Source: Desulfoferula sp040751985 (GTDB lineage Bacteria > Desulfobacterota > Desulfarculia > Desulfarculales > Desulfarculaceae). Taken from it: a stretch of DNA of 64,000 bases. A program made the translations under genes and the position numbers. Positions 52,507 to 64,000 of the stretch are shown piece after piece. The stretch covers positions 1 to 64,000 of the forward strand of contig JBFMFU010000093.1 of NCBI GenBank assembly GCA_040751985.1, in the 5' to 3' direction. How positions within the stretch are numbered: position 1 is the stretch's first letter; every line of letters starts with the position of its first letter. The notes beneath the pieces were generated by a model. That model was not told the DNA's origin. It searched no databases and worked only from the letters and a program-made list of their open reading frames with translations.

Positions 52507-52658
52507 GAAACGGCGGACGAACCTCGCGGCCGGTTTCGCCGCCCTGGTTCAGGCCCGTCCCAAACGGCCCCTGGCGCGTTGACAGCCTCGCGGAGCCTGT
52601 TCTATAAGAAGGGACCGTCCGCGGGAAGGGGTTTTTTATTCAGGGAGAACGCCCGTAT

Positions 52659-53417
52659 TTGACCGGCTTTCAGGAGAGAGTCTACCGCGTCTGGCGGGGC
52701 CAGGGGGAGCTGGTTGCCTTCCGGGCCTGCGTCAAGGAGACCGATCTCTGGATTCTGGCCCCACGGCCGCTGCCGGAACAGGCGGTGGAGTCCATCATGC
52801 GCCACCGGCGCGGCCTGGAGCAGTATCTGCTGGCCAACCCAGACTTTTTGCGCTCCCTGACCCCTCTGCCTTCCGACCCCCTGGCCCCGCCCCTGGTCAA
52901 GGCCATGCTGGCCGCCGGCCAGGTGGCGGGCACCGGGCCCATGGCCGCGGTGGCCGGGGCCATTGCCCAAGCCGTGGCCCAAGACCTCAAGGCCCTGGCC
53001 GGGGCGGTGGTGGTGGAAAACGGCGGCGACCTGTACCTGGACGCCGGCCGAGACCTGACCGTGGGCCTGGGGGCGGGCGACTCTCCCCTGTCCGGCCGCC
53101 TGGCCCTGGCCATCAAGGCCGAGCAGATGCCCCTGGCCATGGCCACCAGCTCGGGCAGCGTGGGCCACTCCCTGAGCCTGGGCCGGGCCGACGCGGCCAC
53201 AGTGCTGGCCCCGGACGGGGCCCTGGCCGACGCCGCGGCCACGGCCCTGGGCAACCGGGTGCAGACCCCGGCCGACCTGGCCCCGGCCCTGGATTGGGTC
53301 AGCGGCCTGCCCAGGGTGCTGGGGGCGGTGATAATTTTGGGCCGCAAGCTGGCTGCCTGGGGGCAGGTGGAGCTGGTCAAAACCGACCCCCAGGGCGGCC
53401 CCTCCGGCGAGGCGTGA
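52659..53417 (+). CDS. UPF0280-family protein (ApbE-like fold)
   Basis: 252 residues from a TTG start at 52659 (AGGGAG ahead). Features of the UPF0280 family: FRACVKETDLWILAPRPL, MLAAGQVAGTGPMAAVAGAIAQAVAQDL, AVVVENGGDLYLDA, and MATSSGSVGHSLSLGRADAATVLAPDGALADAAATALGN, which resemble FMN-transferase ApbE blocks. Function is undetermined. Its end overlaps the phosphodiesterase start by one base (TGATG). Confidence 0.85.
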   Translation: MTGFQERVYRVWRGQGELVAFRACVKETDLWILAPRPLPEQAVESIMRHRRGLEQYLLANPDFLRSLTPLPSDPLAPPLVKAMLAAGQVAGTGPMAAVAGAIAQAVAQDLKALAGAVVVENGGDLYLDAGRDLTVGLGAGDSPLSGRLALAIKAEQMPLAMATSSGSVGHSLSLGRADAATVLAPDGALADAAATALGNRVQTPADLAPALDWVSGLPRVLGAVIILGRKLAAWGQVELVKTDPQGGPSGEA

Positions 53418-53890
53418 TGCTGATCGGCGTGCTCTCAGACACCCACCTCAAGGAGGTGGACCAGGAGTTCGTGGAGCGGGCCCGGCGCCACTTTGCGGGC
53501 GTGGACCTGATCCTGCACGCCGGCGACCTGACCAGCCTGGCGGTGCTGGAGGCCCTGGAGGCCCCCCAGGTGCTGGGCGTGTGCGGCAACATGGACGGGC
53601 CTCTGGTGGCGGCCGAGCTGCCGGCCAAGCGGGTGGTGCAGGCCGAAGGATTCAAGATAGGCCTGATCCACGGCTGGGGCTCGCCCATGGGCCTGGCCGA
53701 GCGGGTGAGCCGGGAGTTCAGCGGAGTGGACGCGGTGGTTTTCGGCCATGCGCATATTCCCACTAATTACCAAAAGGGCGCTATACTGTTATTTAACCCA
53801 GGTTCGGTGGCCAAGGGCTTCCGGGGAAGCGGCACCGCAGGTATCCTGGAAGTGGGCAAGCAAATCACGGGCCGGATCTTCAAGTTCTAG
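53417..53890 (+). CDS. YfcE/MJ0936-type metallophosphodiesterase
   Basis: 157 residues. The metallophosphoesterase motifs are complete: SDTHL, HAGD, GNMD, HG and GHAHIP, plus NPGS. This is the short MJ0936/YfcE group that hydrolyses phosphodiesters with Mn2+. The biological substrate is unknown. One-base overlap with the preceding stop indicates an operon with the UPF0280 gene. Confidence 0.9.
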   Translation: MLIGVLSDTHLKEVDQEFVERARRHFAGVDLILHAGDLTSLAVLEALEAPQVLGVCGNMDGPLVAAELPAKRVVQAEGFKIGLIHGWGSPMGLAERVSREFSGVDAVVFGHAHIPTNYQKGAILLFNPGSVAKGFRGSGTAGILEVGKQITGRIFKF

Positions 53891-53902
53891 GAGTTGTGGT
53901 TG

Positions 53903-54388
53903 ATGGAAACTCTGTGGGCCCCCTGGCGCATGACCTACATACTGGACGAGGACAAACCTAACGGCTGCATCTTCTGCCTGGCCGGCGACGGCAAGGGCGC
54001 CGACGACCTGGTGCTGGGGGTGGGCACACACGCCTTGGTGATGATGAACAAGTATCCCTACAACAACGGCCATCTGCTGGTGGCCCCCCGCCGGCACCTG
54101 CCCAGCCTGGACGGCCTGAGCCAGGAGGAGATGTGCGACCTGCTGGACCTGGTGCGTTGCAGCGTCAACGCCCTCAAGCAGGTGATGAAGCCGGCCGGAT
54201 TCAACGTGGGGCTGAACCTGGGCCGCTCGGCCGGGGCCGGCATCGAGGAGCACCTGCACTTTCACGTGGTGCCCCGCTGGGACGGCGACACCAACTTCAT
54301 GACCGTGTTCGGCGAGGTCAGGGTCATTCCCGAGCACATCAGGGCCACCTGCGACAAGCTGCGGCCCTTTTTTGCCGATCTGAAATAA
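53903..54388 (+). CDS. HIT-family nucleotide hydrolase/transferase
   Basis: 161 residues. It starts METLWAPWRMTYI, typical of AP4A-phosphorylase-like HIT proteins, then CIFC (zinc-type pair), NKYPYNNGHLLVAPRRH and the histidine triad HLHFHVVPRW. The usual end with DKLRPFF is kept. It hydrolyses or transfers AMP/ADP from dinucleotides. ATG at 53903 is preferred; a TTG three codons upstream also exists. Confidence 0.92.
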   Translation: METLWAPWRMTYILDEDKPNGCIFCLAGDGKGADDLVLGVGTHALVMMNKYPYNNGHLLVAPRRHLPSLDGLSQEEMCDLLDLVRCSVNALKQVMKPAGFNVGLNLGRSAGAGIEEHLHFHVVPRWDGDTNFMTVFGEVRVIPEHIRATCDKLRPFFADLK

Positions 54389-54396
54389 GGGAAGTC

Positions 54397-54987
54397 ATGG
54401 GTTATATCAAAATAATCGTGCTCTCGGCGGTGGTGGCCCTGGCCATCACCTTCATGATCCAGAACATCACCCCCCTGAGCCACCCCCTGTCCCTGCGCCT
54501 GAACCTGTTCTTCCTGCACTGGCAGTCCACACCCTACGCCACCTACCTGATCATCCTGCTAGCCTTCTTCATCGGCCTGTTGGCCGCCAGCCTGGTGGGC
54601 ATCGCCGAGCGCTGGCGCCTGCGCAGCCAAGTCTGGACCCAGAAGAAGGACATCGAGAAGCTGCACCGCGAGCTGAGCTCCCTGCGCAACCTGCCGGTAA
54701 CCGGCGATGCGGTGGTGGCCGGCCAGCCCGAGGTGGCGGCCAACCACCTGGCCGCGGCCGCGCCCCGCCTGGAGCCCAAGGGCGCGGGACAGTCCGCGCC
54801 TCTGGTCAAGAGCGGCCCGCTGCCCAAGAGCGCGCCCCCGCTAAAACCTCCTGCCCCGGCCAGACCCGAGCCCGCGGCCGCCGCGCCCAAGGACGACAGC
54901 CCGCTCAAGCCCGCGCCCCTGGGCCCGGCCCAGAAACCGGCGCCAGACAACAAGCCCAAGCTCCCCGGAGACAAGGACAAGCCCTAG
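54397..54987 (+). CDS. lapA: LapA-type inner-membrane protein with Pro/Ala-rich tail
   Basis: 196 residues. Two membrane helices (about 4-24 and 47-68) around a short loop, then a coiled-coil start (QKKDIEKLHRELSSLRNLP), all as in LapA/DUF1049. The C-terminal 95 residues are a Pro/Ala/Lys-rich low-complexity extension, nearly doubling the family length. In E. coli LapA works with LapB in controlling LpxC turnover and LPS assembly. LapB follows 2 bases downstream. Confidence 0.8.
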   Translation: MGYIKIIVLSAVVALAITFMIQNITPLSHPLSLRLNLFFLHWQSTPYATYLIILLAFFIGLLAASLVGIAERWRLRSQVWTQKKDIEKLHRELSSLRNLPVTGDAVVAGQPEVAANHLAAAAPRLEPKGAGQSAPLVKSGPLPKSAPPLKPPAPARPEPAAAAPKDDSPLKPAPLGPAQKPAPDNKPKLPGDKDKP

Positions 54988-54989
54988 GC

Positions 54990-56207
54990 ATGGACACCAT
55001 CCTCCTCACCCTGGGCGGGTACTCGCTCACCGTGGCCAAGCTGGTCACGGGCCTGATCCTGGTGCTAGCCGGGCTGCTGGTGGGCTGGGTGTGGGGCCGC
55101 GCCGGCGCCGAGGGCAAACGCCGGGCCAACAGCGCCCTGAACGAATCCGTGCGCAGCGCCAGCGATGACGCCTTCATGCGGGGCATCAGCCACCTGATGG
55201 CCGACCACACCGACCAGGCCATCGAGGAGTTCACCAAGGCAGTGACCCTCAACTCCGACACCGTGGAGACCTACGTGGTGCTGGGCAACCTCTTCCGCCA
55301 GAAGGGGGAGATCGAGCGGGCGGTGCGCATCCGCCAGTCCATCATCGCCCGGCCCAACCTGGACGCCTCGGCGCACCTGCAGGCCATGTTCGACCTGGGC
55401 CTGGACTACAAGAAGGGCGGGCTGTTCAACCGGGCGGCCGACGCCTTTGACGAAGTGCTCAAGGCCGACCCGCGCCATGTGGAGGCCTGCCGCCAGATCG
55501 CCACCCTCTATGAAGAGATGCGCGACTGGGAGCGCGCCTTCGAGGCCCGCCGCCGCCTGGACAAGCTCACCCACAGCGACAGCCGCGAGGTGCTGGCCCA
55601 CTACAAGACCGAGTACGGCAAGGAGCTGATGGTCTCGGGCCAGCTGGACCGGGCCGAGGAGGCCCTGACCCAGGCCATCAACGTGCACAAGAACTGCCTG
55701 GACGCCTATCTGCACCTGGGCGACCTGGAGCTGGCCCGGGGGCGGGCCCGCCGGGCCCTGAACGTGTGGAAGAAGGCGGTGAACCTCTCGCCGGAGTTTT
55801 CCCACCTGGTGATTTCGCGGGTCAATGCGGCCCAGGAGCAGCTGGGCGAGGCGGCCGCCGAGAGCTTTTTCGGGGAGATCGAACCCGAGCAGGCAGCGGT
55901 GACCACCCTACTGGCCCTGGCCCAGCACTACCACCAGCACGGCGACGACGAGCGAGCCCTGTCCATGCTCAATCTGGCCGTGAAGAAGGCCCCTCACCTG
56001 CTGGACGTGCACCGCCTGCGCGGCGAGGTGCTCCTGGCCCGGGGCGAGGACGGCCAGGCCTTGCAGGCCTACGGCGAGCTGCTCAAGCAGATCAACGGCG
56101 ACTGGGCCCGCTACCAGTGCAGCCAGTGCGGCTACGTCTCCCACCAGCTCACCTGGAAGTGCCCCCGCTGCCACCAATGGGACACCATGAGCCCCCGCGC
56201 CCACTGA
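54990..56207 (+). CDS. lapB: LapB (YciM)-type TPR protein with rubredoxin-like zinc domain
   Basis: 405 residues. One N-terminal membrane helix (LVTGLILVLAGLLVGWVWGR), about nine TPR motifs (starting FMRGISHLMADHTDQAIEEFTKAVTLN), and a C-terminal rubredoxin-type metal site YQCSQCGY ... WKCPRCHQW. This is the exact architecture of LapB, which holds FtsH and LpxC together and controls LPS amount. Paired with LapA. Gap of about 125 bases to mutS. Confidence 0.92.
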   Translation: MDTILLTLGGYSLTVAKLVTGLILVLAGLLVGWVWGRAGAEGKRRANSALNESVRSASDDAFMRGISHLMADHTDQAIEEFTKAVTLNSDTVETYVVLGNLFRQKGEIERAVRIRQSIIARPNLDASAHLQAMFDLGLDYKKGGLFNRAADAFDEVLKADPRHVEACRQIATLYEEMRDWERAFEARRRLDKLTHSDSREVLAHYKTEYGKELMVSGQLDRAEEALTQAINVHKNCLDAYLHLGDLELARGRARRALNVWKKAVNLSPEFSHLVISRVNAAQEQLGEAAAESFFGEIEPEQAAVTTLLALAQHYHQHGDDERALSMLNLAVKKAPHLLDVHRLRGEVLLARGEDGQALQAYGELLKQINGDWARYQCSQCGYVSHQLTWKCPRCHQWDTMSPRAH

Positions 56208-56332
56208 GCCCCTCCCCGGCCCCCGGTGGCCTTAGCCCAGGATTTTTGCTATCTTTTGAGCAAGCCCGGCGCCGCCGTTCCGCCAGGCCGCGGCGCCGGC
56301 CTACATCGGAGGAAGATAGGGCCCTAACCAGT

Positions 56333-58958
<2,626 letters not shown>

Positions 58959-58972
<14 letters not shown>

Positions 58973-60722
58973 GCGCATAGCCCGCGGGGCCTGTCTGGCG
59001 GCCCTGCTGGGCCTGGCCCTGCTCCTGGCCGCGCCAGCCGCGGCCCAGGAGGCCAAGGCCATCTACGACCAGGCCCGGGCCGACTTCCATTGGCTGATGA
59101 AGCACCCCCGGGCTCAGGGCGTTTACCAGAACTGGCAGAGTCTGGCCGACCGCTTTGCCCGCGTCTACACCGCCCTGCCCCAAGGACCGCTGGCGCCGGG
59201 CTCTCTGCTGTGGATGGGCCGCATCCATGCCGAGGCCTGGCGCCGCTTCAAGCGCGACACTGACCTGTACCAGGCCATGGACCTGTTCAAGCGCCTGTGC
59301 AACCACTTCCCCAAGTCATCCCTGGCCGACGACAGCCAGCTCATGCTGGCCGGCTTATATGAAGAGTCCGGCAATCCCCAGCAGGCCTACCTGGAGTACC
59401 TCAAGGTCACCGTGAACTACCCGCGGGGGGACATGGCCCCGCGGGCCAAGCAGCGCCTGGACACCCTGGAAAAGCTGCTGGCCCTCAAGCAGCGCCAGGG
59501 CGAGCAGCCTGCCTCCGCCAAGCCCGCCAAGACCAAGACGCAGAAGGAAAAGCCCAAGCCCAAGCAGGCCCGCGAGGCCCAGGCCGTCCAAGACGCCCTG
59601 AGCGAGGTCAAGGACCTGCGCCACTGGAGCACGCCCAGCTACACCCGGGTGGTGATCAGCCTGGAGCAGCCCGTACCCTACAACTCGGCCCTGCTCAAGA
59701 AGGACCCGGACCACAACAAGCCGCGGCGGCTGTACCTGGACCTCAAGGGCGCCCGCCTGCCCGCCGGCTTCAAGGACACGGTGCCCATCGGCGACGGTCT
59801 CTTGCGGGCGGCCCGCGCCGGCCAGTACAGCAAGGACACCGTGCGCCTGGTGCTGGACATCAAGCACGTGGTCTCCTACAAGGTCTTCACCCTGGACAAC
59901 CCCTTCCGGGTAGTGATCGACTGCTTCGGCGAACAGCCCAAGGCCGCGGCCCAGGCCAAAAAAAGCAAGCGCGAGCGCAAGGTGCCCCGGGGCCGGGCCA
60001 AGGAAAAACCGCCGGAGGTGGGGCTGGCCGCGGCCCTGGGCCTGAGCATCAAGCGGGTGGTGATCGACGCCGGCCACGGCGGCAAGGATGAAGGCGCCCG
60101 CTACAAGGGCCTCAAGGAAAAAGACCTGACCCTAGACATCGCCAGGCGGGTAGCGGCCAAGCTCAAAAAGCTCATGGGCTGCCAGGTGCTGCTCACCCGC
60201 AACAGCGACAAGTTCCTGCCCCTGGAGGAGCGAACCGCCCTGGCCAACACCAAGAACGCCGACGTTTTCGTCTCCATACACGTCAACGCCGCGGCCAACC
60301 ACCGCCTGCGCGGAGTGGAAACCTACTTCCTGAACCTGGCCTCGGACGAGCAGGCCATGATGCTGGCCGCCCGCGAGAACGCCACCACCACCCGCTCCAT
60401 CAGCGACCTGCAGGTGATACTCAACGACCTGATGCTCAACTCCAAGATCAACGAGTCCAACCGTCTGGCCCGGGTGGTGCACAGCAAATTGCTTCGCCAG
60501 GTGGGGCAGAAGGCCCGGGTCAAGGATCTCAAGGTCAAGCAGGCGCCGTTCTACGTGCTCATCGGCGCGCGCATGCCCTCGGTGCTGGTGGAGGTGGGCT
60601 TCATCACCAACCCCCAGGAGCACCGCCTGCTTTCCACCTCCGCCTACCGCGACCTGCTGGCCCAGGGCATCGCCCAGGGCGTGCTGGAGTACGCCAACCA
60701 GCTTAAACGCGCTGCCAGGTAG
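58959..60722 (+). CDS. N-acetylmuramoyl-L-alanine amidase with AMIN domain
   Basis: 587 residues. GTG start at 58959 overlaps the mutS end by 14 bases. The signal peptide ends AAAQEAK. Residues 30-180 are helical (TPR-like, YbgF-type), about 200-320 is an AMIN domain that targets the division site, and about 365-585 is Amidase_3 with zinc ligands in VVIDAGHGGKDEG, LKEKDLTLDIA and SIHVNAA, and the catalytic Glu in VLVEVGFITN. It cleaves stem peptides from muramic acid during cell separation. Confidence 0.93.
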
Positions 60723-60736
60723 CGCCCGCGCCCAAT

Positions 60737-60768
60737 ACAAACGCCGCCCATGGGTGGGCGGCGTTTGT
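60737..60768. terminator. Bidirectional hairpin between amidase and prfB
   Basis: ACAAACGCCGCCCA pairs perfectly with TGGGCGGCGTTTGT over 14 bases, with a 4-base loop. The A-rich side and short T tail suit termination from both convergent genes. Confidence 0.75.
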
Positions 60769-60783
60769 CGTGAGGCGTTGGGT

Positions 60784-61894
60784 TTAAGCCGCGCGCTGCT
60801 GGCTGCGCCAGAGCAGATACCCCTGTACAAATCGGTCTATGTCGCCATCCAGCACCGCGTCCACGTTACCCACCTCCACGGCGGTGCGGTGGTCCTTGAC
60901 CAGGCGGTAGGGCGCCAGCACGTAGGAGCGTATCTGGCTGCCCCAGGCGATGTCCTGCTGGTCCTGGTAGGCCTCCTGCTTTTCGGCGCGCAGCTTGGCC
61001 AGCTCCATCTCGTACAGCCGGGCCCGCAGCACCTTCATGGCCAAGTCGCGGTTGCGGTGCTGGCTCTTTTCGTTCTGGCACTGCACCACCACGCCGGTGG
61101 GCAGGTGGGTGATGCGCACCGCCGAAGAGGTCTTGTTCACGTGCTGGCCGCCGGCGCCGGAGGCGCGGAAGGTGTCCACGCGCAGGTCGCTGTCGTTGAT
61201 CTCGATCTGGATGTCCTCATCGATCTGGGGCGAGACCAAGACCGAGGCAAAGGCGGTGTGGCGGCGGTGGGCGGCGTCAAAGGGGCTGATGCGCACCAGG
61301 CGATGGATGCCTGACTCGCCCTTGAGCAGGCCGTAGGCCTGGCTGCCGTTGACCTCGATGGTGGCGCTCTTGATGCCCGCCTCGTCGCCCTCCTGCAAGT
61401 CGAGTAGGCGGGTCTCAAAGCCCTGGCGCTCGGCGTAGCGGGTGTAGAGGCGCAGCAGCATCTGGGCCCAGTCCTGGGCGTCGGTGCCGCCGGCGCCGGC
61501 GTTGATGGCCAGGATAGCGTCGCGGTGGTCGTCCTCGCCGGAGAGCAGCCGCTGGGACTCCAGGCGGGCCACGCCCAGTTCCAGGGCCTCCAGTCCGGCC
61601 TTGACCTCCTTGGCCGTCTCGCGGTCCTGCTCCTCGGCGCTCAGCTCCAGGAGCACCTCCGCGTCCTCGGCCTGGCGGGATAGGCTGTCCAACTCCTTGA
61701 GGGGCTGCTCGAGCTCGGCTCGCTCCTTCATCACCTCCTTGGCCGCTTGAGGATCATCCCAGAAGCCGGGCTTGGCCATGACCTTGTCCAACTCGGCCAG
61801 ACGTTGCTGCTTAGCAGCCGGGTCAAAGATACTCCGCTAGTAATTGCAAGCGGTTGTGCAAATCCTTAAGTTTTTCCTTTAGCTCCTCAAACAT
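60784..61894 (-). CDS. prfB: Peptide chain release factor 2 with programmed +1 frameshift
   Basis: Two frames joined: from ATG at 61894, 23 codons end LLAEYL then in-frame TGA (61825-61823). The next frame continues DPAAKQQRLAELDKVMAKPGFW and runs to the stop at 60784, giving about 368 residues. The slippery CTT-TGA-C (61828-61822) preceded by GGAG is the classical RF2 autoregulatory site. Release-factor features in the body: AGAGGTDAQDWAQM and the GGQ loop ASGAGGQHVNKTSSAVRI. RF2 reads UGA, so low RF2 favours the shift and completes synthesis. It overlaps the end of lnt by 8 bases. Confidence 0.96.
61822..61834 (-). promoter_or_regulatory. RF2 recoding site
   Basis: Minus strand GGAGTATCTTTGAC: a Shine-Dalgarno-like GGAG three bases before CTT TGA, with C after the stop. 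This is the known +1 frameshift signal of prfB. Confidence 0.95.
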
Positions 61895-63473
61895 CTTTGG
61901 CCTCTCTTTCCCTGCGCCGTTGCCAGGCGCTCAGGCCCAGCAGGAGCAGACCCACGATCAGGCCCGCTGGTCCTACTATATCGCCATGGCGGCTGAAAAA
62001 GGTCATCTGATTCATCAGCGGCAGGCTCTGGGTGGCCACGGCGGGCACGAAGATGTCCGTGGCGCGGGTTACCTCGCCGCTGGGCAGCACAAAGCCCGAC
62101 ACGCCGGTGTTGGCGGACCGGGCGCTGGCCAGACGGTTCTCCACCGAGCGGAACATCAGGTGGGCCATGTGCTGATAAGGCGCGCTGGTGCGGCCAAACC
62201 AGGCGTCGTTGGTCTGGTTGACCAGCAACCGCGCCCCGTTCTTTTTCTGGGCCCGGGCCAGCTCCGGGAAGATGGATTCGTAGCAGATCAAGGGTCCCAC
62301 AGGCACCCCGCTCACGTCCAGGGTCTTGCCGGCCTGGCCCACGGCGAAGTCGTCGCCGATCTGGGCCACGGCCCGCACGAAGAACAGAATCTGCTGCAGG
62401 GGCACGTACTCGCCGAAGGGCACCAGGTGCACCTTGTCGTAGAAGACGCGGGGCTCCCCTCCGGGGCCCAGCAGCCAGACCCGGTTGCTCACCTGCAGCC
62501 GCTTGCCCTTCTCAATCGCACCCAGGCAGCCCAGCATCAAATACACACGGTGCTGACGCGCATACTCCAGCACCGGCCGGCTGAGGCGCGCCTCGCGCAG
62601 AAAGTAAAACGGCGCCGCGGATTCGGGCCACACCACCAGCCAGGGCCGGCCGGAGACCTGCTGGCCGCCCCGGCTGGTCAGGTCCATCTGCCGCTGCAGC
62701 ACCTGAACGCGCAGGCCGCGGTTCCAGAGCTCGCGCAGGCTGAAGTTGCCCTGCACCACGGTGACGGCCAGCTTGGGCGCTGCGGCCTGGAGCGCACGCA
62801 CCTGCTGCAAACGCCAGCTTCCCCAGCTCCAACCCAGGGCCAGCAGCATCACCAGCGCCGCTGCGGCCGCGGCCTGGGACCATCCCCAGCGGCCACCTTC
62901 CAGGCGGGGCAGGATCAGCCAGGCGGCCAGTACGTTGGCCAGCACCAGCAGCGCACCCAGGCCGGTGGTGCTCCAAAGCTCCAGGCTTTGGATCAGGGGC
63001 AGCGCCCCGCTCAGGCCCATGGCATAGGGCAGCCAGGGCAGGCCGGTGAATATCTGGCCGCGCACCCACTCCAGCCCGGCCCAGGCCAGGGGCGCGGCGA
63101 TGAGCAGTACCCAGGGCTTCTTGGCGCCCCACCAGCTCAGCAGGCAGGCCCAGACCCCGGCGTAGGCCCCGATGTACCAGACCAGGATCAAGAGGGTCAG
63201 GGTGGCCAGGGGCCAGGAGAGCCCGCCGTAGTTTGTGAAGACCACGGTGAGCCAATACATCAGGCCCAGGAACAGGGCCAGGCCCCAGAGCCAGCCCGCC
63301 ACCAGGGCCTGGCGAGGGGGCAGGCGGCGGGCCAAGGCCAGCAGCGGCACCAGCCCCACCAGGGCCAGGGGCCACAGGTTCAGCGGCGGAAAGGCCACAG
63401 CCAGGATCAGGCCGCTGAGCGCGGCGGCCAGGACCGCCCCCCGGGGAGGGCGCCAGCGATCGAGTCTGGACAA
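61887..63473 (-). CDS. lnt: Apolipoprotein N-acyltransferase
   Basis: 528 residues. N-terminal membrane part with about six helices (LSGLILAVAFPPLNLWPLALVG first), then a nitrilase-type domain. The catalytic triad is recognisable: Glu in VVWPESAAPFY, Lys in YDKVHLVPFGEYVP and Cys in LICYESIFPELA. Adds the third acyl chain to lipoproteins in the inner membrane. The start is TTG at 63473. Followed by prfB and preceded by a CorC-type gene, an arrangement common in proteobacteria. Confidence 0.95.
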   Translation of the reverse strand: MSRLDRWRPPRGAVLAAALSGLILAVAFPPLNLWPLALVGLVPLLALARRLPPRQALVAGWLWGLALFLGLMYWLTVVFTNYGGLSWPLATLTLLILVWYIGAYAGVWACLLSWWGAKKPWVLLIAAPLAWAGLEWVRGQIFTGLPWLPYAMGLSGALPLIQSLELWSTTGLGALLVLANVLAAWLILPRLEGGRWGWSQAAAAAALVMLLALGWSWGSWRLQQVRALQAAAPKLAVTVVQGNFSLRELWNRGLRVQVLQRQMDLTSRGGQQVSGRPWLVVWPESAAPFYFLREARLSRPVLEYARQHRVYLMLGCLGAIEKGKRLQVSNRVWLLGPGGEPRVFYDKVHLVPFGEYVPLQQILFFVRAVAQIGDDFAVGQAGKTLDVSGVPVGPLICYESIFPELARAQKKNGARLLVNQTNDAWFGRTSAPYQHMAHLMFRSVENRLASARSANTGVSGFVLPSGEVTRATDIFVPAVATQSLPLMNQMTFFSRHGDIVGPAGLIVGLLLLGLSAWQRRREREAKDV

Positions 63474-63479
63474 GAGGGG

Positions 63480-64000
63480 TCAGTCTCCGGACGGGGTGGG
63501 CTGGGGCTGGGCGAGGAAAACCTGCACCTTGGTTACCCGGCGCTGGTCGGCGTCCACCACCACCATGCGCAGGGGGCCGAAGCTCACCTCTTCCTGGGGC
63601 CGCGGCACCCGACCCAGCAGGGTGACCACGAAGCCGCCCAGGGTCTCGAAGCGGCCCTCGGGCAGCTTCTCGGGCAGTTCCACACCCAAGTGCTCGGAGA
63701 GCTTGTCTATCTCCAGGCGGGCGTCGGCCAGCAGGGAGCCGTCGGCCTGCTCTTGGAACAGGGGCTCTTCCTGGTCGTATTCGTCCACGATCTCGCCGAC
63801 GATCTCTTCCAGCACGTCTTCCATGGTGACGATGCCGGCGGTGCCGCCGTACTCGTCTACCACCACCGCCAGGTGCACCCGCTTGCGCTTGAAGTCGCTT
63901 AGGAGCTGGTCAATGGGCATGCTCTGGGGCACGAACAGCGGCGGCCGGCAGATGTCGCTGAGCTTGACCCCGGCGGCGTCCCGGCCCCAGTAAGGCAGCA
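63480..64000 (-). CDS. CorC/HlyC-type CBS-domain protein, partial (5' end outside window)
   Basis: Reading frame open to the window edge; 173 residues are visible. They cover the end of a CBS pair (LSDICRPPLFVPQSMPIDQLLSDFKRKRVHLAVVVDEYGGTAGIVTMEDVLEEIVGEIVDEYDQE) and the C-terminal CorC/HlyC domain (ADARLEIDKLSEHLG ... FETLGGFVVTLLGRVP). It belongs to the CNNM/CorC group of magnesium-cobalt efflux or hemolysin-like proteins. Whether the missing N-terminus has a membrane domain cannot be seen. Its stop lies 6 bases before the lnt start. Confidence 0.9.
   Translation of the reverse strand, partial: LPYWGRDAAGVKLSDICRPPLFVPQSMPIDQLLSDFKRKRVHLAVVVDEYGGTAGIVTMEDVLEEIVGEIVDEYDQEEPLFQEQADGSLLADARLEIDKLSEHLGVELPEKLPEGRFETLGGFVVTLLGRVPRPQEEVSFGPLRMVVVDADQRRVTKVQVFLAQPQPTPSGD

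Noticed and set aside
61823..61825. In-frame TGA making prfB a pseudogene
   Set aside because: It is the conserved RF2 recoding site with correct context, and the downstream frame is intact.

Overview
High-GC bacterial DNA with one 100-base run of N (7431-7530). The gene content suggests a Gram-negative anaerobe, most like a high-GC Desulfobacterota (Desulfarculales-type). The grounds are: TRAP and TctABC solute transporters tied to CoA-ligase, CoA-transferase and beta-oxidation genes; a sigma-54 activator with a -24/-12 promoter; LapA/LapB, Lnt and a TonB receptor (an outer membrane); and an MgtE_N-CBS protein beside an NRAMP-like permease. The taxonomy is inference, because no 16S or marker gene could be searched.

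Layout. 1-126: right end of an ISL3-type insertion sequence. 373-6034: MgtE_N/CBS protein plus NRAMP-like transporter, an SGNH lipoprotein, and a convergent LemA-DUF2207 pair. 6502-8796: a secreted protein made only of PASTA repeats, broken by the assembly gap, then a secreted protein whose only plausible start is CTG. 8828-9090: a 263-bp element with perfect terminal inverted repeats. 9087-13085 (minus): TonB receptor, DUF4198/NikK-like and NikL-like periplasmic proteins, behind a long structured leader with a B12-box-like sequence. 13980-20878 (plus): DctPQM TRAP transporter, ADP-forming acyl-CoA ligase (beta and alpha), IclR regulator and an HMG-CoA-lyase-like enzyme, a complete import, activation and cleavage pathway for an unknown dicarboxylate. 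20994-22046: CaCA cation antiporter. 22139-22617: IS481-derived mini-element with a GCTAGG target duplication. 22619-29161 (minus): IclR, TctC, TctB, TctA, a TPP enzyme and an SDR.

29393-46235 (minus) is a run of 14 catabolic genes: DUF362, crotonase, a small cysteine-rich protein, a double-domain CaiB CoA-transferase, acyl-CoA synthetase, DUF6125-like, DctP, CrtI-like oxidoreductase, a small protein, PaaK-like ligase, DctQ, DctM, an old-yellow-enzyme-like Fe-S flavoenzyme and an FMN reductase. Its first gene has a near-consensus sigma-54 promoter and an upstream inverted repeat. It is divergent from a 1035-residue sigma-54 activator (46511-49618) with a TPR-like sensor region and a GAF domain. 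I consider this cluster the best candidate for an undescribed pathway. 49714-52506 (minus) is a WYL regulator-thiolase-3-hydroxyacyl-CoA dehydrogenase operon with tandem operators around its promoter.

52659-64000 is a conserved housekeeping block: UPF0280, YfcE phosphodiesterase, HIT protein, LapA, LapB, MutS and an AMIN-amidase on plus; prfB with its programmed +1 frameshift, lnt and a partial CorC-type CBS gene on minus. No rRNA, tRNA or CRISPR array was seen.
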